NCBI RefSeq assembly: GCF_018063565.1
Contig: NZ_JAGPBB010000014.1
Span: 1 to 55,027, forward strand
Origin: Rhodoferax sp.
GTDB lineage: Bacteria; Pseudomonadota; Gammaproteobacteria; Burkholderiales; Burkholderiaceae_C
Direction: 5' to 3'
DNA: 55,027 nt
The notes under the pieces are model-generated. The model was not told where the DNA came from. It saw only the letters and a program-made list of their open reading frames with translations, and did not search any database. The position numbers and the translations under genes are program-made. Shown here piece after piece: positions 9,308 to 17,863 of the stretch (positions are counted from its first letter, which is position 1; each line of letters begins with the position of its first letter).

Positions 9308-10363
9308 TCAAAGGGCGGCCAGAGCCAGTTCCAGTCCCGACACAAAAGCATCCTCGACCCGATGCCCAAGGCACCAGTCACCGCACACGCCAAGGCCTTT
9401 CCTGGCGTCCCACAAATGGCTTTGGCCCAGGGGCTTGAGGGTCTTGGCGTACAACCAGCGCTGGCTATCGACATGGGCAGGCTCGGCCCGGATACCGGTG
9501 ATTTCGGTGAATGCCTTGAGCAGCTTGGCCTCGGCCCGCGCCGGGTCGTCGTGCAGATGTTCCTGTGACCAGGCGGGGCTGGCTTGCACCGTCCAGCGCT
9601 CGATCGGGCTGCGTGCAGGTTTGCTCGACTCGCGCGACGCCCAGGCAATGCGGTGGTGGCTGCTGCGTGCAGCATTCCATTGCGGGCCGAGTGTGGTCAG
9701 CCCTGGCTGCATCGCCTGTGGAAAAGCCAGCATCAGCGTCCAGCAGGGTGCCACCTGCACCCCGGCCATTTGTTTGACCCAGGCTGGGGCCTGTTTGGAT
9801 GTCTGTAGCAGACTTTCCGCCTGGGCTGCAGGAATGGCCAGCATCACGGCATCAAAACCGGGGAACACGTGCACGGCACCGTCAAGTGCCTCGGTGCGCA
9901 GCTGCCAGTGGCGCGGGTTCATGGCGTCGCGTTCAATCTGCGTCACGCGGGTTTGCAGCACGATCTGTCCCGCCGCCTTGAGCGGCTCGGACCAGCCCGC
10001 CACCAGCGATTTCATGCCTGGCACGGCGACCCAATGGGCGTCCGGGTCGGGTTTGGCCGGGCCGCTGGCGCGACCCAGCTCGTCGAGCACTTGCACACTG
10101 TTGGCGCTCCAGCGTTTGCACAGTTCGGGGGTGGTCTGCAAGGCCAGCAAAAATCGCGGATCGCGGGCCGTGAAGTACTGCGCGCCATGATCAAACGAGC
10201 CAAAGGCGCTGTCGCGTGTGGCCATGCGACCGGCAACGCCACGGCTTTTCTCGAAGACGGTGACCCGGTGCCCGGCCTGCACCAACGTGCGCGCACAGGT
10301 GATGGCGGCCATGCCTGCGCCCACAATGGCGAAGTGTCGGGTTGCGCGGGGGGCTGTGCTCAT
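9308..10363 (-). CDS. FAD-dependent amine oxidoreductase, renalase-like
   Basis: A 351-residue flavoprotein. The N-terminal dinucleotide-binding motif is HFAIVGAGMAAITCARTL followed by VTVFEKSRGVAGRMATR, the typical opening of the renalase/amine-oxidase group. The C-terminal block CGDWCLGHRVEDAFVSGLEL closes the FAD site. Substrate is unknown. ATG 10363 was chosen because a GGAG motif lies about 8 bases upstream; the frame is open further but only with a GTG. It sits between the LysR gene and gluQ, all on the minus strand, with 34 bp to the LysR stop. Confidence 0.88.
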   Translation of the reverse strand: MSTAPRATRHFAIVGAGMAAITCARTLVQAGHRVTVFEKSRGVAGRMATRDSAFGSFDHGAQYFTARDPRFLLALQTTPELCKRWSANSVQVLDELGRASGPAKPDPDAHWVAVPGMKSLVAGWSEPLKAAGQIVLQTRVTQIERDAMNPRHWQLRTEALDGAVHVFPGFDAVMLAIPAAQAESLLQTSKQAPAWVKQMAGVQVAPCWTLMLAFPQAMQPGLTTLGPQWNAARSSHHRIAWASRESSKPARSPIERWTVQASPAWSQEHLHDDPARAEAKLLKAFTEITGIRAEPAHVDSQRWLYAKTLKPLGQSHLWDARKGLGVCGDWCLGHRVEDAFVSGLELALAAL

Positions 10364-10397
10364 GTTGTTTGACTCCGTGGTTGGTATGGCACCGACT

Positions 10398-11336
10398 TTA
10401 ACCGCCCCGGTGACGCTCCAGCAAAGCGGCGCGGGTGGTGGCGTTGTCCAGCGCGTCCAGCCACCATTGCATGGCGCGGCCGCGACTGGCCTTGGCACTG
10501 TGGCGCCAGGCGTAATTGACTTTCACCAGCCGTGGCGCGTGGACGGTGGTTTTGACCACCAGCAGGCCGGCGTCGATCAGTTCACGTGCCATGCATTGCG
10601 GCACCGAACCGCAGCCCAGTCCGCGCACCTGCGCGTCGAGCTTGGCCTGCATGGTGGCCACGGTCAGCACGTCCTGTCCGCCCAGCAGACCCATGGTGAC
10701 GCCGCGCCCGCGGCTGACGGTGTCGGCCACCGCCACCGCCCGGTGTGCTCGCAGGACCTCGTCTGACAAAGGCTCCGGTACTTTGGCCAAGGGATGGTGG
10801 GGTGCCACAGCGTAGACAAAGCGCACTTCGCCCAAGGGCTTGGCGGTGATGCCCGTGTTGTGCATCATGTCGGCTACGCCCAGTGCCAGATCCGCCTGAC
10901 CGCTGGTCAGCGCTTCGAGAGTGCCAGACAGGGTTTCGTCACGCAAGCGGATGTGGGTGGGCGGGTTCTGCGCCAGAAAATGCTCACACAACTCCATCAC
11001 CGTGGCTTTGGCAATGATGCTGTCCACTGCAATGGTGAACTGGGGTTCCCAGCCGGTGGCGACACGTTTGACCCGGTTCGCCACTGCATCGATGTCCTCC
11101 AGCAGGCGCACACCCTCCAGCAGCAGTTCCTGCCCGGCGACCGTCAGTTTGGCCTGGCGGGCGCTGCGGTCAAACAACAGCACATCGAGCGCGTCCTCAA
11201 TCTGGCGAACGCGGTAGGTCAGGGCACTCGGCACCATACCGGCGGCCCGTGCGGCAGCCGCGAAACTGCCGGTCTGGGCGATGGTTTGCAACATGGACAA
11301 GGCATCCGGTGTCAGTACATTGCGTGCGGTTTGCAT
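10398..11336 (-). CDS. LysR-family regulator, YhaJ-like, divergent from pirin
   Basis: A 312-residue LysR regulator. The helix-turn-helix lies at about residues 10-65 (LSMLQTIAQTGSFAAAARAA, then SALTYRVRQIEDALDVLLFD). The SALTYRV recognition helix is typical of the subgroup that includes E. coli YhaJ, whose gene also neighbours a pirin (yhaK). I chose ATG 11336; a TTG seven codons upstream is in frame but less likely. A perfect dyad (11352-11368) lies in the divergent promoter 16 bases before its start, which suggests autoregulation together with control of the pirin unit. Assignment to quinone or electrophile stress is inference from the E. coli parallel. Confidence 0.92.
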   Translation of the reverse strand: MQTARNVLTPDALSMLQTIAQTGSFAAAARAAGMVPSALTYRVRQIEDALDVLLFDRSARQAKLTVAGQELLLEGVRLLEDIDAVANRVKRVATGWEPQFTIAVDSIIAKATVMELCEHFLAQNPPTHIRLRDETLSGTLEALTSGQADLALGVADMMHNTGITAKPLGEVRFVYAVAPHHPLAKVPEPLSDEVLRAHRAVAVADTVSRGRGVTMGLLGGQDVLTVATMQAKLDAQVRGLGCGSVPQCMARELIDAGLLVVKTTVHAPRLVKVNYAWRHSAKASRGRAMQWWLDALDNATTRAALLERHRGG

Positions 11337-11351
11337 GGTTCGGCCTTTTGT

Positions 11352-11368
11352 ATTCAAGCGTTTTGAAT
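11352..11368. promoter_or_regulatory. Probable LysR operator, ATTCAA-N5-TTGAAT
   Basis: A perfect 6-bp inverted repeat (ATTCAA at 11352-11357, TTGAAT at 11363-11368) with a 5-base spacer. It contains the T-N11-A core expected of LysR sites. It lies in the 120-bp gap between the LysR gene and the pirin gene, close to the LysR start. Confidence 0.6.
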
Positions 11369-11456
11369 GATGCCATCAAATCCGGTGTACTGCAGCACGG
11401 GCCGGTCGCGTTACAGTTCATCGGTCCGCCCCTCATTCACCCAATGGAGAACTGCC

Positions 11457-12158
11457 ATGATCACGCTGAGACCGTCCCAAGCCCGTGGGTATGCCGACCA
11501 TGGCTGGCTCAAGTCGTTTCATAGTTTTTCGTTTGCCGATTATTTCGATCCGCAACACATGGGCTGGGGCAATCTGCGCGTCATCAACGAGGACTGGATC
11601 GAGGCCGGCAAGGGCTTTGGCACCCATGGCCATCGCGACATGGAAATCATCACCTATGTTCTGTCAGGCGCGCTGGCGCACCAGGACAGCATGGGTAACA
11701 TCGAATCGATCCAGCCGGGTGAAGTGCAGCGCATGAGTGCAGGAACCGGTGTGCGCCACAGCGAGTTCAACCATGCGAAGGCGCAGACCACCCATTTGCT
11801 GCAGATCTGGATTCAGCCCAGTGTCCAGGCCGTGACCCCCAGTTACCAACAGAAGTCGTTTGCCGTTGCGGACAAGCAGGGCCGTCTGTGCCAGATTGCC
11901 TCAGCGGATGGTGCACAGGGGTCGCTGTCGATGAACGCTGATGCGCGCCTGTACGCCGGACTGTTCGACGAAGGGCAAAGCGCCACGCTGGCACTGCAAC
12001 CGGGGCGTAGGGCCTACGTTTTTCTGGTGCGAGGCCAGCTCGCCGTCAACAGCCTTGCGCTGGGCCAGGGTGACGCTGCTCTGCTGGCCGACGAGGCGGC
12101 GGTGTTGCTGACGAATGCCGTCAGTGCCGAAGTTCTGGTGTTCGATCTGAGCGCCTGA
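11457..12158 (+). CDS. Pirin family protein (YhaK type)
   Basis: A 233-residue bicupin of the pirin family. The first cupin has the metal ligands in GTHGHRDMEIITYVLSGALA followed by GTGVRHSEFNHAKAQ. The beginning RGYADHGWLKSFHSFSFADY is diagnostic. The second cupin half lacks the ligands, as is normal. Pirins are iron proteins; some degrade quercetin and others act as redox sensors, and this sequence does not decide between these. ATG 11457 has a GGAG ribosome site 9 bases upstream. It is followed 39 bp later by the flavodoxin gene, and both are likely controlled by the divergent LysR. Confidence 0.94.
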   Translation: MITLRPSQARGYADHGWLKSFHSFSFADYFDPQHMGWGNLRVINEDWIEAGKGFGTHGHRDMEIITYVLSGALAHQDSMGNIESIQPGEVQRMSAGTGVRHSEFNHAKAQTTHLLQIWIQPSVQAVTPSYQQKSFAVADKQGRLCQIASADGAQGSLSMNADARLYAGLFDEGQSATLALQPGRRAYVFLVRGQLAVNSLALGQGDAALLADEAAVLLTNAVSAEVLVFDLSA

Positions 12159-12197
12159 TTCGTTTGTTTCTTTTTTTCAAACCAAGGAGTTTTCATC

Positions 12198-12752
12198 ATG
12201 GCAAATGTTGTCGTTGTTTTTCATTCCGGCTATGGCCATACCCTGCGCATGGCGCAGTCCGTGGCTGAAGGTGCGGGTGCTGAGCTGGTCGCCATCGACG
12301 CCGACGGCCATGTGTCTGACGTCGGCTGGGCCACACTGAATGAGGCCGATGCCATCGTGATGGGCAGTCCGACCTACATGGGCAGTGTGAGCTGGCAGTT
12401 CAAAAAGTTTGCCGATGCCTCCAGCAAGCCCTGGTTCAGCCAAGCCTGGAAAGACAAGCTGTTTGCCGGGTTTACCAACAGCGCCACCATGAACGGCGAC
12501 AAGCTGTCGACCCTGCACTACCTGTTTACCCTGGCCATGCAGCACGGTGGCATCTGGGTTGGCACCGGCCTGATGCCAAGCAACGCCAAGGCCGCCCAGC
12601 GCGACGATGTGAATTTTGTGGGGTCTTTCAGTGGGGCCATGGCGCAGTCACCGTCGGACGCCTCTCCGGCTGAGATGTCCAGCGGCGACCTGGAGACGGC
12701 GCGCCTGTTTGGCCAGCGGGTGGCAGCACTGGCTGGACGTTTCAAGGCCTGA
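12198..12752 (+). CDS. WrbA-like flavodoxin family protein / NAD(P)H:quinone reductase
   Basis: A 184-residue flavodoxin-fold protein. The FMN phosphate loop is visible as FHSGYGHTLRMAQSVAEGA, and the second site as GSPTYMGSVSWQFKKFAD. The C-terminal half resembles WrbA (KLSTLHYLFTLAMQHGGIWV). WrbA enzymes reduce quinones by two electrons and so prevent semiquinone cycling. AAGGAG lies just upstream of ATG 12198. Placement behind pirin and a YhaJ-like regulator fits a small quinone-response unit. Confidence 0.9.
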   Translation: MANVVVVFHSGYGHTLRMAQSVAEGAGAELVAIDADGHVSDVGWATLNEADAIVMGSPTYMGSVSWQFKKFADASSKPWFSQAWKDKLFAGFTNSATMNGDKLSTLHYLFTLAMQHGGIWVGTGLMPSNAKAAQRDDVNFVGSFSGAMAQSPSDASPAEMSSGDLETARLFGQRVAALAGRFKA

Positions 12753-12948
12753 GCAGCGTGACGGGTCGGGCCAAGGGCGGCCCGGTGCTTTGCTGCGTCT
12801 TCCCGCTGCCGGTATTGCACGGCAAGAGTCCGATGTGGTGAAGCTGGCCAGTGCCGGGCGGGAAGTCACAGTTTTTTGCGCGGTAGCGAGGGCAAGGTGG
12901 CTGCCTGGTAGCAAAATCCGGTCTGTTCCAACTCTTGCTTCGACTGCC
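12753..12948. other. Intergenic stretch before the TonB receptor gene
   Basis: This 196-bp gap shows no convincing gene. A GC hairpin (CGGGCC at 12767-12772, GGCCCG at 12779-12784) follows the flavodoxin stop. It lacks a T-run, so it is at best a weak terminator. The segment GCCAGTGCCGGGCGGGAAG near 12846 recalls part of a cobalamin riboswitch, but the rest of that motif is missing. The receptor promoter must lie here. Confidence 0.4.
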
Positions 12949-14940
12949 ATGTTTTGCGCCATTAAACCCCCTGCACGTTTCGTTACTGTTGCCGTTTCGG
13001 CGCTGACTCTGGCCGGTGCGTGGTTGCTGACCGCTGCGGCGCAGGCGCAGGAACTCGCTTTGCTGTCCGAGAAAGACTTTCTGGCGGATATGCCGGTGGT
13101 GCTGTCGGTGTCGCGCTTGCCCCAGCGTCTCGATGAAACGCCGGGTACGGTGACCGTACTCGACCGCGAGATGATTCGCCAGAGTGGCGCGCGCGACATC
13201 GCTGACCTGCTGCGCCTGGTACCCGGGTTTCAGGTCAGCACGGCGTTTGAAAGTGGCGCGCCGGTCACCACTTACCACGGTGCCTACAACATTTTTGCCG
13301 GACGCATTGAGCTGTTGATTGACGGGCGCTCCGCCTACACCCCCTATTTTGTCGGCAATATCGCGCCCGGACTGATGGGCATCGCCCCTGCCGAGGTCGA
13401 GCGCATCGAGGTGCTGCGTGGCTCCAATTCAGCGGCTTACGGTGCCCGGGCCATTTTGGGTGTGATCAATATCGTCACCCGTCACAGCGCTGACACCCTG
13501 GGTGCCTCAGCGAATGTCAAAGCGGGCCAGAATGGCATCAGGGATGTCGGTGCCGGGTTGGGCTGGGGCGGCGATGCGGCCACTTACCGTTTGAGTGCCG
13601 ACCGGCGCAGCGACGACGGGTTGCACGGCGCCTACAACCAGAATGCCGTGACGCGGCTGAATTTCCGGTCAGACATCAACCTGTCCGGGCAAGACACCTT
13701 GCAGCTTCACATGGGCGCTTATGTGATTGATGCGGGCAAGGGCAATCCGGGCGACAAGAATGATCCGGGAGGCGACGTCGACGATCCGCCGCGCGATGGT
13801 CTGTTTCGCTCCGAGTTCGCCCAAATCGACTGGCGACGTAACCTCGGTCCCGACCAGGACCTGTTGGTGCGCTTGTCGCACACCCAGGAACGCTACAGCG
13901 ATGATTTCTCCTACTCGCTGCTCCCGCTCGGCATCAAGGACTCGATCAATATCGGGACTGGCGGCCGCAGTCGCAGTGACAGCCTGACCGTGCAGCACAG
14001 TGTGCGCCAGAGCGATGACCTGCGCTGGGTCTGGGGCACTGAGTTTCGAACTGAAAGGCTTGTTTCCCGGGCGTTGTTCAACCGCGACGATGCGCTGTTG
14101 ACCAGGTTTAACCGGCTGTTTGGCAACGTGGAGTGGCGCTTCACGCCGGCCGTGCTGCTCAACGCCGGAGCCATGTATGAGCACAACAGCATTGCGGGCG
14201 ATACCGTGGCACCCCGGTTGATGGTCAATTGGTTGGTGGCACCAGGCCATACCTTGCGTGCCGGGGCCTCGCGCGCCTACCGACCGCCCAGCAGTTTCGA
14301 GCAGTTCGGCAACGTGCGCTACAGCTGGAACGGGCATTTGCTCAGTATCAATACGCTATCGAGCGGACGGGTCAATGAGGAGCGGGTGACCACCCGCGAA
14401 GTCAGCTACCTTGGCGAGTTTCCAAAGTGGGCGTTGTCGCTGGACGTGCGTGCCTTCAAAGAACGGATGGAAGACTTCATCATCCCGGTGGCAGGCTCGC
14501 GCCCGAGGTCTTATGCCAATGACGCGGGTTTTGATATTCAGGGTGTGGAATACCAGCTCAAGTGGCAGGCCTGGCAGGGGGCTCAACTGCTGCTCAATCA
14601 GACCTATACCAAGATCGGACCCGCCCCGGAGTATTCAACAGCCGACCTGGCGGCACCGCGACTGGCCACCACACTGGCGCTGTTTCAAAAGTTGCCCGGC
14701 GACATCGAGCTGAGCCTGATGCATTACCACACCGGGATCACCCGTTTGATCGGTTCTGGATGGGACCGCCAGCCGGTGGTCAACCGCACCGATCTGCGAC
14801 TGGCCAAGCGCATGCGCTGGGGTGCGCACCGGGGTGAACTGGCGTTGGTGGTGCAGAACCTCGGGCCGGACTATCGCGACTACGATCCTGCATTTTTGTT
14901 CAAGCGTCAAGCTTGGCTGGGTTTGACGCTCGAGCGCTGA
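12949..14940 (+). CDS. TonB-dependent outer-membrane receptor
   Basis: A 663-residue receptor with a signal peptide (cleavage probable after AAQAQ near residue 31), a putative TonB box DMPVVLSVSRL, a plug domain (IADLLRLVPGFQVSTAFESG to VERIEVLRGSNSAAYGARAI) and a 22-strand-type barrel. It takes up an unknown ligand with energy from TonB-ExbB-ExbD. The barrel ends in LGLTLER rather than in the aromatic residue usual for outer-membrane proteins. ATG 12949 was chosen because it begins a good signal peptide. Only 8 bp separate its stop from the binding-protein gene, so it is co-transcribed with that gene and the sensor kinase. No siderophore, haem or cobalamin genes are near. Confidence 0.93.
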   Translation: MFCAIKPPARFVTVAVSALTLAGAWLLTAAAQAQELALLSEKDFLADMPVVLSVSRLPQRLDETPGTVTVLDREMIRQSGARDIADLLRLVPGFQVSTAFESGAPVTTYHGAYNIFAGRIELLIDGRSAYTPYFVGNIAPGLMGIAPAEVERIEVLRGSNSAAYGARAILGVINIVTRHSADTLGASANVKAGQNGIRDVGAGLGWGGDAATYRLSADRRSDDGLHGAYNQNAVTRLNFRSDINLSGQDTLQLHMGAYVIDAGKGNPGDKNDPGGDVDDPPRDGLFRSEFAQIDWRRNLGPDQDLLVRLSHTQERYSDDFSYSLLPLGIKDSINIGTGGRSRSDSLTVQHSVRQSDDLRWVWGTEFRTERLVSRALFNRDDALLTRFNRLFGNVEWRFTPAVLLNAGAMYEHNSIAGDTVAPRLMVNWLVAPGHTLRAGASRAYRPPSSFEQFGNVRYSWNGHLLSINTLSSGRVNEERVTTREVSYLGEFPKWALSLDVRAFKERMEDFIIPVAGSRPRSYANDAGFDIQGVEYQLKWQAWQGAQLLLNQTYTKIGPAPEYSTADLAAPRLATTLALFQKLPGDIELSLMHYHTGITRLIGSGWDRQPVVNRTDLRLAKRMRWGAHRGELALVVQNLGPDYRDYDPAFLFKRQAWLGLTLER

Positions 14941-14948
14941 GCGCATCG

Positions 14949-15920
14949 ATGCAGCGCCGACTGTGCCTCAAGGCCGGTGCCCAGATTCTCTGGGTGCCCG
15001 GGTTTGATGCCTTGGCGCAATCGCGGTCCGAGCAGACGGGTGAAGTCGCTGTCTTGCTGGTCAGCAGCGACACCTCGTCGGCCTACGTTGAGGCTGCGAC
15101 GTCGTTGATCCTGTCTCTGGCGCAGTCCGGCGTACCGACGTCGCGTATCCGGCAATTGCAGGCGGCCGAGTTCAAGGCCATTTCGGCGTTGCCGGGTGGC
15201 CCTCCCATCGGGCAGGTGGCGGTGGCGCTTGGGGTTGAGGCAGCCGAACTGCTGGCGACCCACAACGGCCCGGCACCCGTGATTTGTGCGCTGATTCCGC
15301 GCGGCAGTTTCCAGCGGGTGCTGCGTGTCAGTGGCCGGCGCACTTCGAGTAGATTTTCTGCCCTGTATCTGGATCAGCCGCTGGAGAGGCAGTTGGAGCT
15401 GGTGCATCTGGCTCTGCCAAAAGTGCAGCGGCTGGGCGTGCTGCTGGGTCCGGAGTCGGTCAGTAGACTGCCCGCACTGAAGGTGTTGGTGGGCGAGCAT
15501 GGTTTCAGGCTTGCCAGCGCGCAGGTAGACCCGGCCAACGGGGTGTTTTCCGCGCTGGCGCAAGTGCTGGCGGACAGCGATGTTTTGCTGGCACTGGCTG
15601 ACCCGGCGGTTTTCAACAACAACAGTATCCAGAACATTCTGCTGGCGGCGTTTCGGGCGCGGGTGCCGCTGGTGGGTTTCTCCCCGGCTTACACGCGCGC
15701 TGGTGCCTTGTTGTCCCTGCACACGACGCCGGTGCAGGTGGGTATACAGACGGCTGGATTGGTCCGCGATGTGCTCGCCGGTAACCCGCTGCCCACCAGT
15801 GCGCTGGAACCTGACGATTTTGAAGTCATCGTCAACCCGCATGTGGCCCGTGTGCTCGGCTTCGATCTGCAATCACAGGACCTGCGGCAGGTTCTCAAAT
15901 TGGGACGGCATCGGCCATGA
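14949..15920 (+). CDS. Orphan periplasmic binding protein (ABC_sub_bind-like)
   Basis: A 323-residue protein of the two-lobed substrate-binding fold related to the TrpX/ABC_sub_bind family (VAVLLVSSDTSSAYVEAATS, LELVHLALPKVQRLGVLLGP, LLAAFRARVPLVGFSPAYTR). The N-terminus reads MQRRLCLKAGAQILW and is a weak signal peptide ending near ALAQ. No permease or ATPase gene accompanies it. Instead it lies between a TonB receptor and a sensor kinase, and its stop overlaps the kinase start (ATGA at 15917-15920). I infer a role in presenting a ligand to the kinase rather than in transport. Confidence 0.85.
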   Translation: MQRRLCLKAGAQILWVPGFDALAQSRSEQTGEVAVLLVSSDTSSAYVEAATSLILSLAQSGVPTSRIRQLQAAEFKAISALPGGPPIGQVAVALGVEAAELLATHNGPAPVICALIPRGSFQRVLRVSGRRTSSRFSALYLDQPLERQLELVHLALPKVQRLGVLLGPESVSRLPALKVLVGEHGFRLASAQVDPANGVFSALAQVLADSDVLLALADPAVFNNNSIQNILLAAFRARVPLVGFSPAYTRAGALLSLHTTPVQVGIQTAGLVRDVLAGNPLPTSALEPDDFEVIVNPHVARVLGFDLQSQDLRQVLKLGRHRP

Positions 15921-17863
15921 GGGTACTTGACATCCGGTCCCGCATGTTGCTGGTGGCCCTGTTGCCGGTGGCACTGGTCAGTACGGTGCTGGCACTGGTG
16001 TTCATGATGGCGCGGTTTGATGATTTGCAGGAGTCTTATGCATTGCGCACACGCGCGCTGGCACGGCAAGTGGCACTGGCCAGTGAATATGGCCTTTTTT
16101 CTGCCAACACGCAGCAGTTGCAGGTTCTGTTGACCGGGGTGATGCAAGAACCAGACGTGCGTTGGGTCGCGGTCTATGACCGGCAGGGGGTCAAACTGGT
16201 CAGCGCCGGTGAGGACCATGGTCACAATACCCTGGTGTTTGGTGCCACGGAGACCTTGGCGTTTGACGCGGTTAACCGCCTTGACTGGCTCGCCCAACCC
16301 ATCTGGAGTGGCGGTGTGCAACTCGACGACCTTTACGAGAGTCGATCCCATTATTTTTCTCAGATGTCGGCGCAACTGGGCCAGGTGCAACTGGCGTTTT
16401 CACGCCACGCCCTGGATCGGAAAATCCGGAACATGTGGCTCCTTGGTGCCTTGATCGGCGCCCTTGGTCTGGTTTTTGGGCTGTTGCTGGCCTTGCTGCT
16501 CAGCCGTGGTGTGATTCGGCCCATTCAACGCGTGTCACATCTCATCGGACAAATCGGCAGCGGTAATTTCAGGGAGGCACAGGCCGTGCTGACCGCGCTG
16601 CCCGCTAACGACCCATTGCAAGGGCTTCAGCAGCAGTTGCGGCAGATGGCCGGCCAGCTGGCGCTGGCCCGTGAAGACCTGCAGCAGCAGGTGCAGGTTG
16701 CAACCCAGGCGTTGCGTGAGAAAAAAGACGAGGCCGAGCATGCCAATCTGGCCAAGTCGCGGTTTCTCGCCGCGGCCAGTCATGACCTGCGGCAACCCGT
16801 CCATGCACTGGGCCTGTTTGTCACCCGTCTGGCGCAGTTGCAACACGACACGGCGGGGGTTCAACTGGTTGGTCAGTTGGAGGCCTCGGTGCTGGCGATG
16901 CAAAACCTGCTGGACGGCCTGCTGGATATGTCGCGCCTTGAGGCGGGTGCCGTACCGGTGAACATGCAGCCTTTTGCGCTGACTCCCTTGCTGTCGCAAC
17001 TGGCGCACGATCTGGGCGGACAGGCGGCAGAAAAAGGCTTGCGTCTTCGCATCCGTCCAACGCCTCTTTGGGTGCGCAGCGACCCCACACTGGTCTACCG
17101 GATGCTGCTGAACCTGACCGCCAACGCGGTGCGCTACACCTCACACGGCGGTGTGCTGATTTCGGCAAGGCCCTGTGACACCGGGAAGACGGTGCTTTTG
17201 CAGGTCTGGGACACCGGCATTGGCATTGCCCCTGAGCACCAGGCTCAGGTGTTTGCCGAGTTTTACCAGGTGGGCAATGCGGCGCGTGACCGCACCAAGG
17301 GTTTGGGCTTGGGCTTGAACATCGTGCGACGCACGGCAGAGCTGCTCGGTCTTGCGGCCGTGCAACTGCACTCGGTGCCGGGACGCGGCAGCCGTTTTGG
17401 TCTGTCATTGCCAAGGATTGATGCACCGGCGCGGGCGACGACCCCGATTTTGCCTGGTTTACCTGCGACTGACGGGTTGGTCGGCGCCTGCATTCTGGTG
17501 ATCGAAGATGACGCCATGGTGCGCGCCGCATTGACCGCACTACTGGACGGCTGGCAGGTGACGGTGCTGGCAGCCCGCGATGAGTACCAGGCGATACAAC
17601 TGCTGTCAAGCGGGCCACAACCCGGGGTCATCATCAGTGACTATCGGCTTGAAGGCGGGCAAAATGGTATTGCCGTTGTGCGAGCTTTGCGCGTGCACCT
17701 GGGTCGGTCGATTCCGGCTTGCCTGGTGAGTGGCGATACCAGCCTCGATTTGATCCAGGCGGCGCAACAGGCCGGCATGACCTTGCTGCACAAACCGGTG
17801 CGACCAGCCAAACTTCGTACGCTGCTGCGCCGACTGCTGACGCTACCCGATGTCCATCAATGA
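15917..17863 (+). CDS. Hybrid sensor histidine kinase with C-terminal receiver
   Basis: A 648-residue membrane kinase. Membrane segments lie at about residues 10-32 and 173-196 and enclose a ~140-residue periplasmic sensor region of no family I recognise. A HAMP domain (about 197-250) and a coiled coil follow. The HisKA site is FLAAASHDLRQPVHALGL with His289. The ATPase domain shows N403 in NLTANAVRYT, DTGIGIAPEHQ and GLGLGLNIVRRTA. The receiver (about 500-640) has acidic residues in VIEDDAMVR, Asp575 in IISDYRLEGGQNG and Lys in LLHKPVRPAKL. No histidine-phosphotransfer domain is present. It is translationally coupled to the binding protein and convergent with the NarL-type regulator. Confidence 0.94.
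   Translation: MRVLDIRSRMLLVALLPVALVSTVLALVFMMARFDDLQESYALRTRALARQVALASEYGLFSANTQQLQVLLTGVMQEPDVRWVAVYDRQGVKLVSAGEDHGHNTLVFGATETLAFDAVNRLDWLAQPIWSGGVQLDDLYESRSHYFSQMSAQLGQVQLAFSRHALDRKIRNMWLLGALIGALGLVFGLLLALLLSRGVIRPIQRVSHLIGQIGSGNFREAQAVLTALPANDPLQGLQQQLRQMAGQLALAREDLQQQVQVATQALREKKDEAEHANLAKSRFLAAASHDLRQPVHALGLFVTRLAQLQHDTAGVQLVGQLEASVLAMQNLLDGLLDMSRLEAGAVPVNMQPFALTPLLSQLAHDLGGQAAEKGLRLRIRPTPLWVRSDPTLVYRMLLNLTANAVRYTSHGGVLISARPCDTGKTVLLQVWDTGIGIAPEHQAQVFAEFYQVGNAARDRTKGLGLGLNIVRRTAELLGLAAVQLHSVPGRGSRFGLSLPRIDAPARATTPILPGLPATDGLVGACILVIEDDAMVRAALTALLDGWQVTVLAARDEYQAIQLLSSGPQPGVIISDYRLEGGQNGIAVVRALRVHLGRSIPACLVSGDTSLDLIQAAQQAGMTLLHKPVRPAKLRTLLRRLLTLPDVHQ

Noticed and set aside
12753-12948. 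Possible cobalamin riboswitch before the TonB receptor
   Set aside because: Only a GCCAGTGCC...CGGGAAG-like fragment is present. The GGTGCNAATCC-type and B12-box blocks are not found in the right order.
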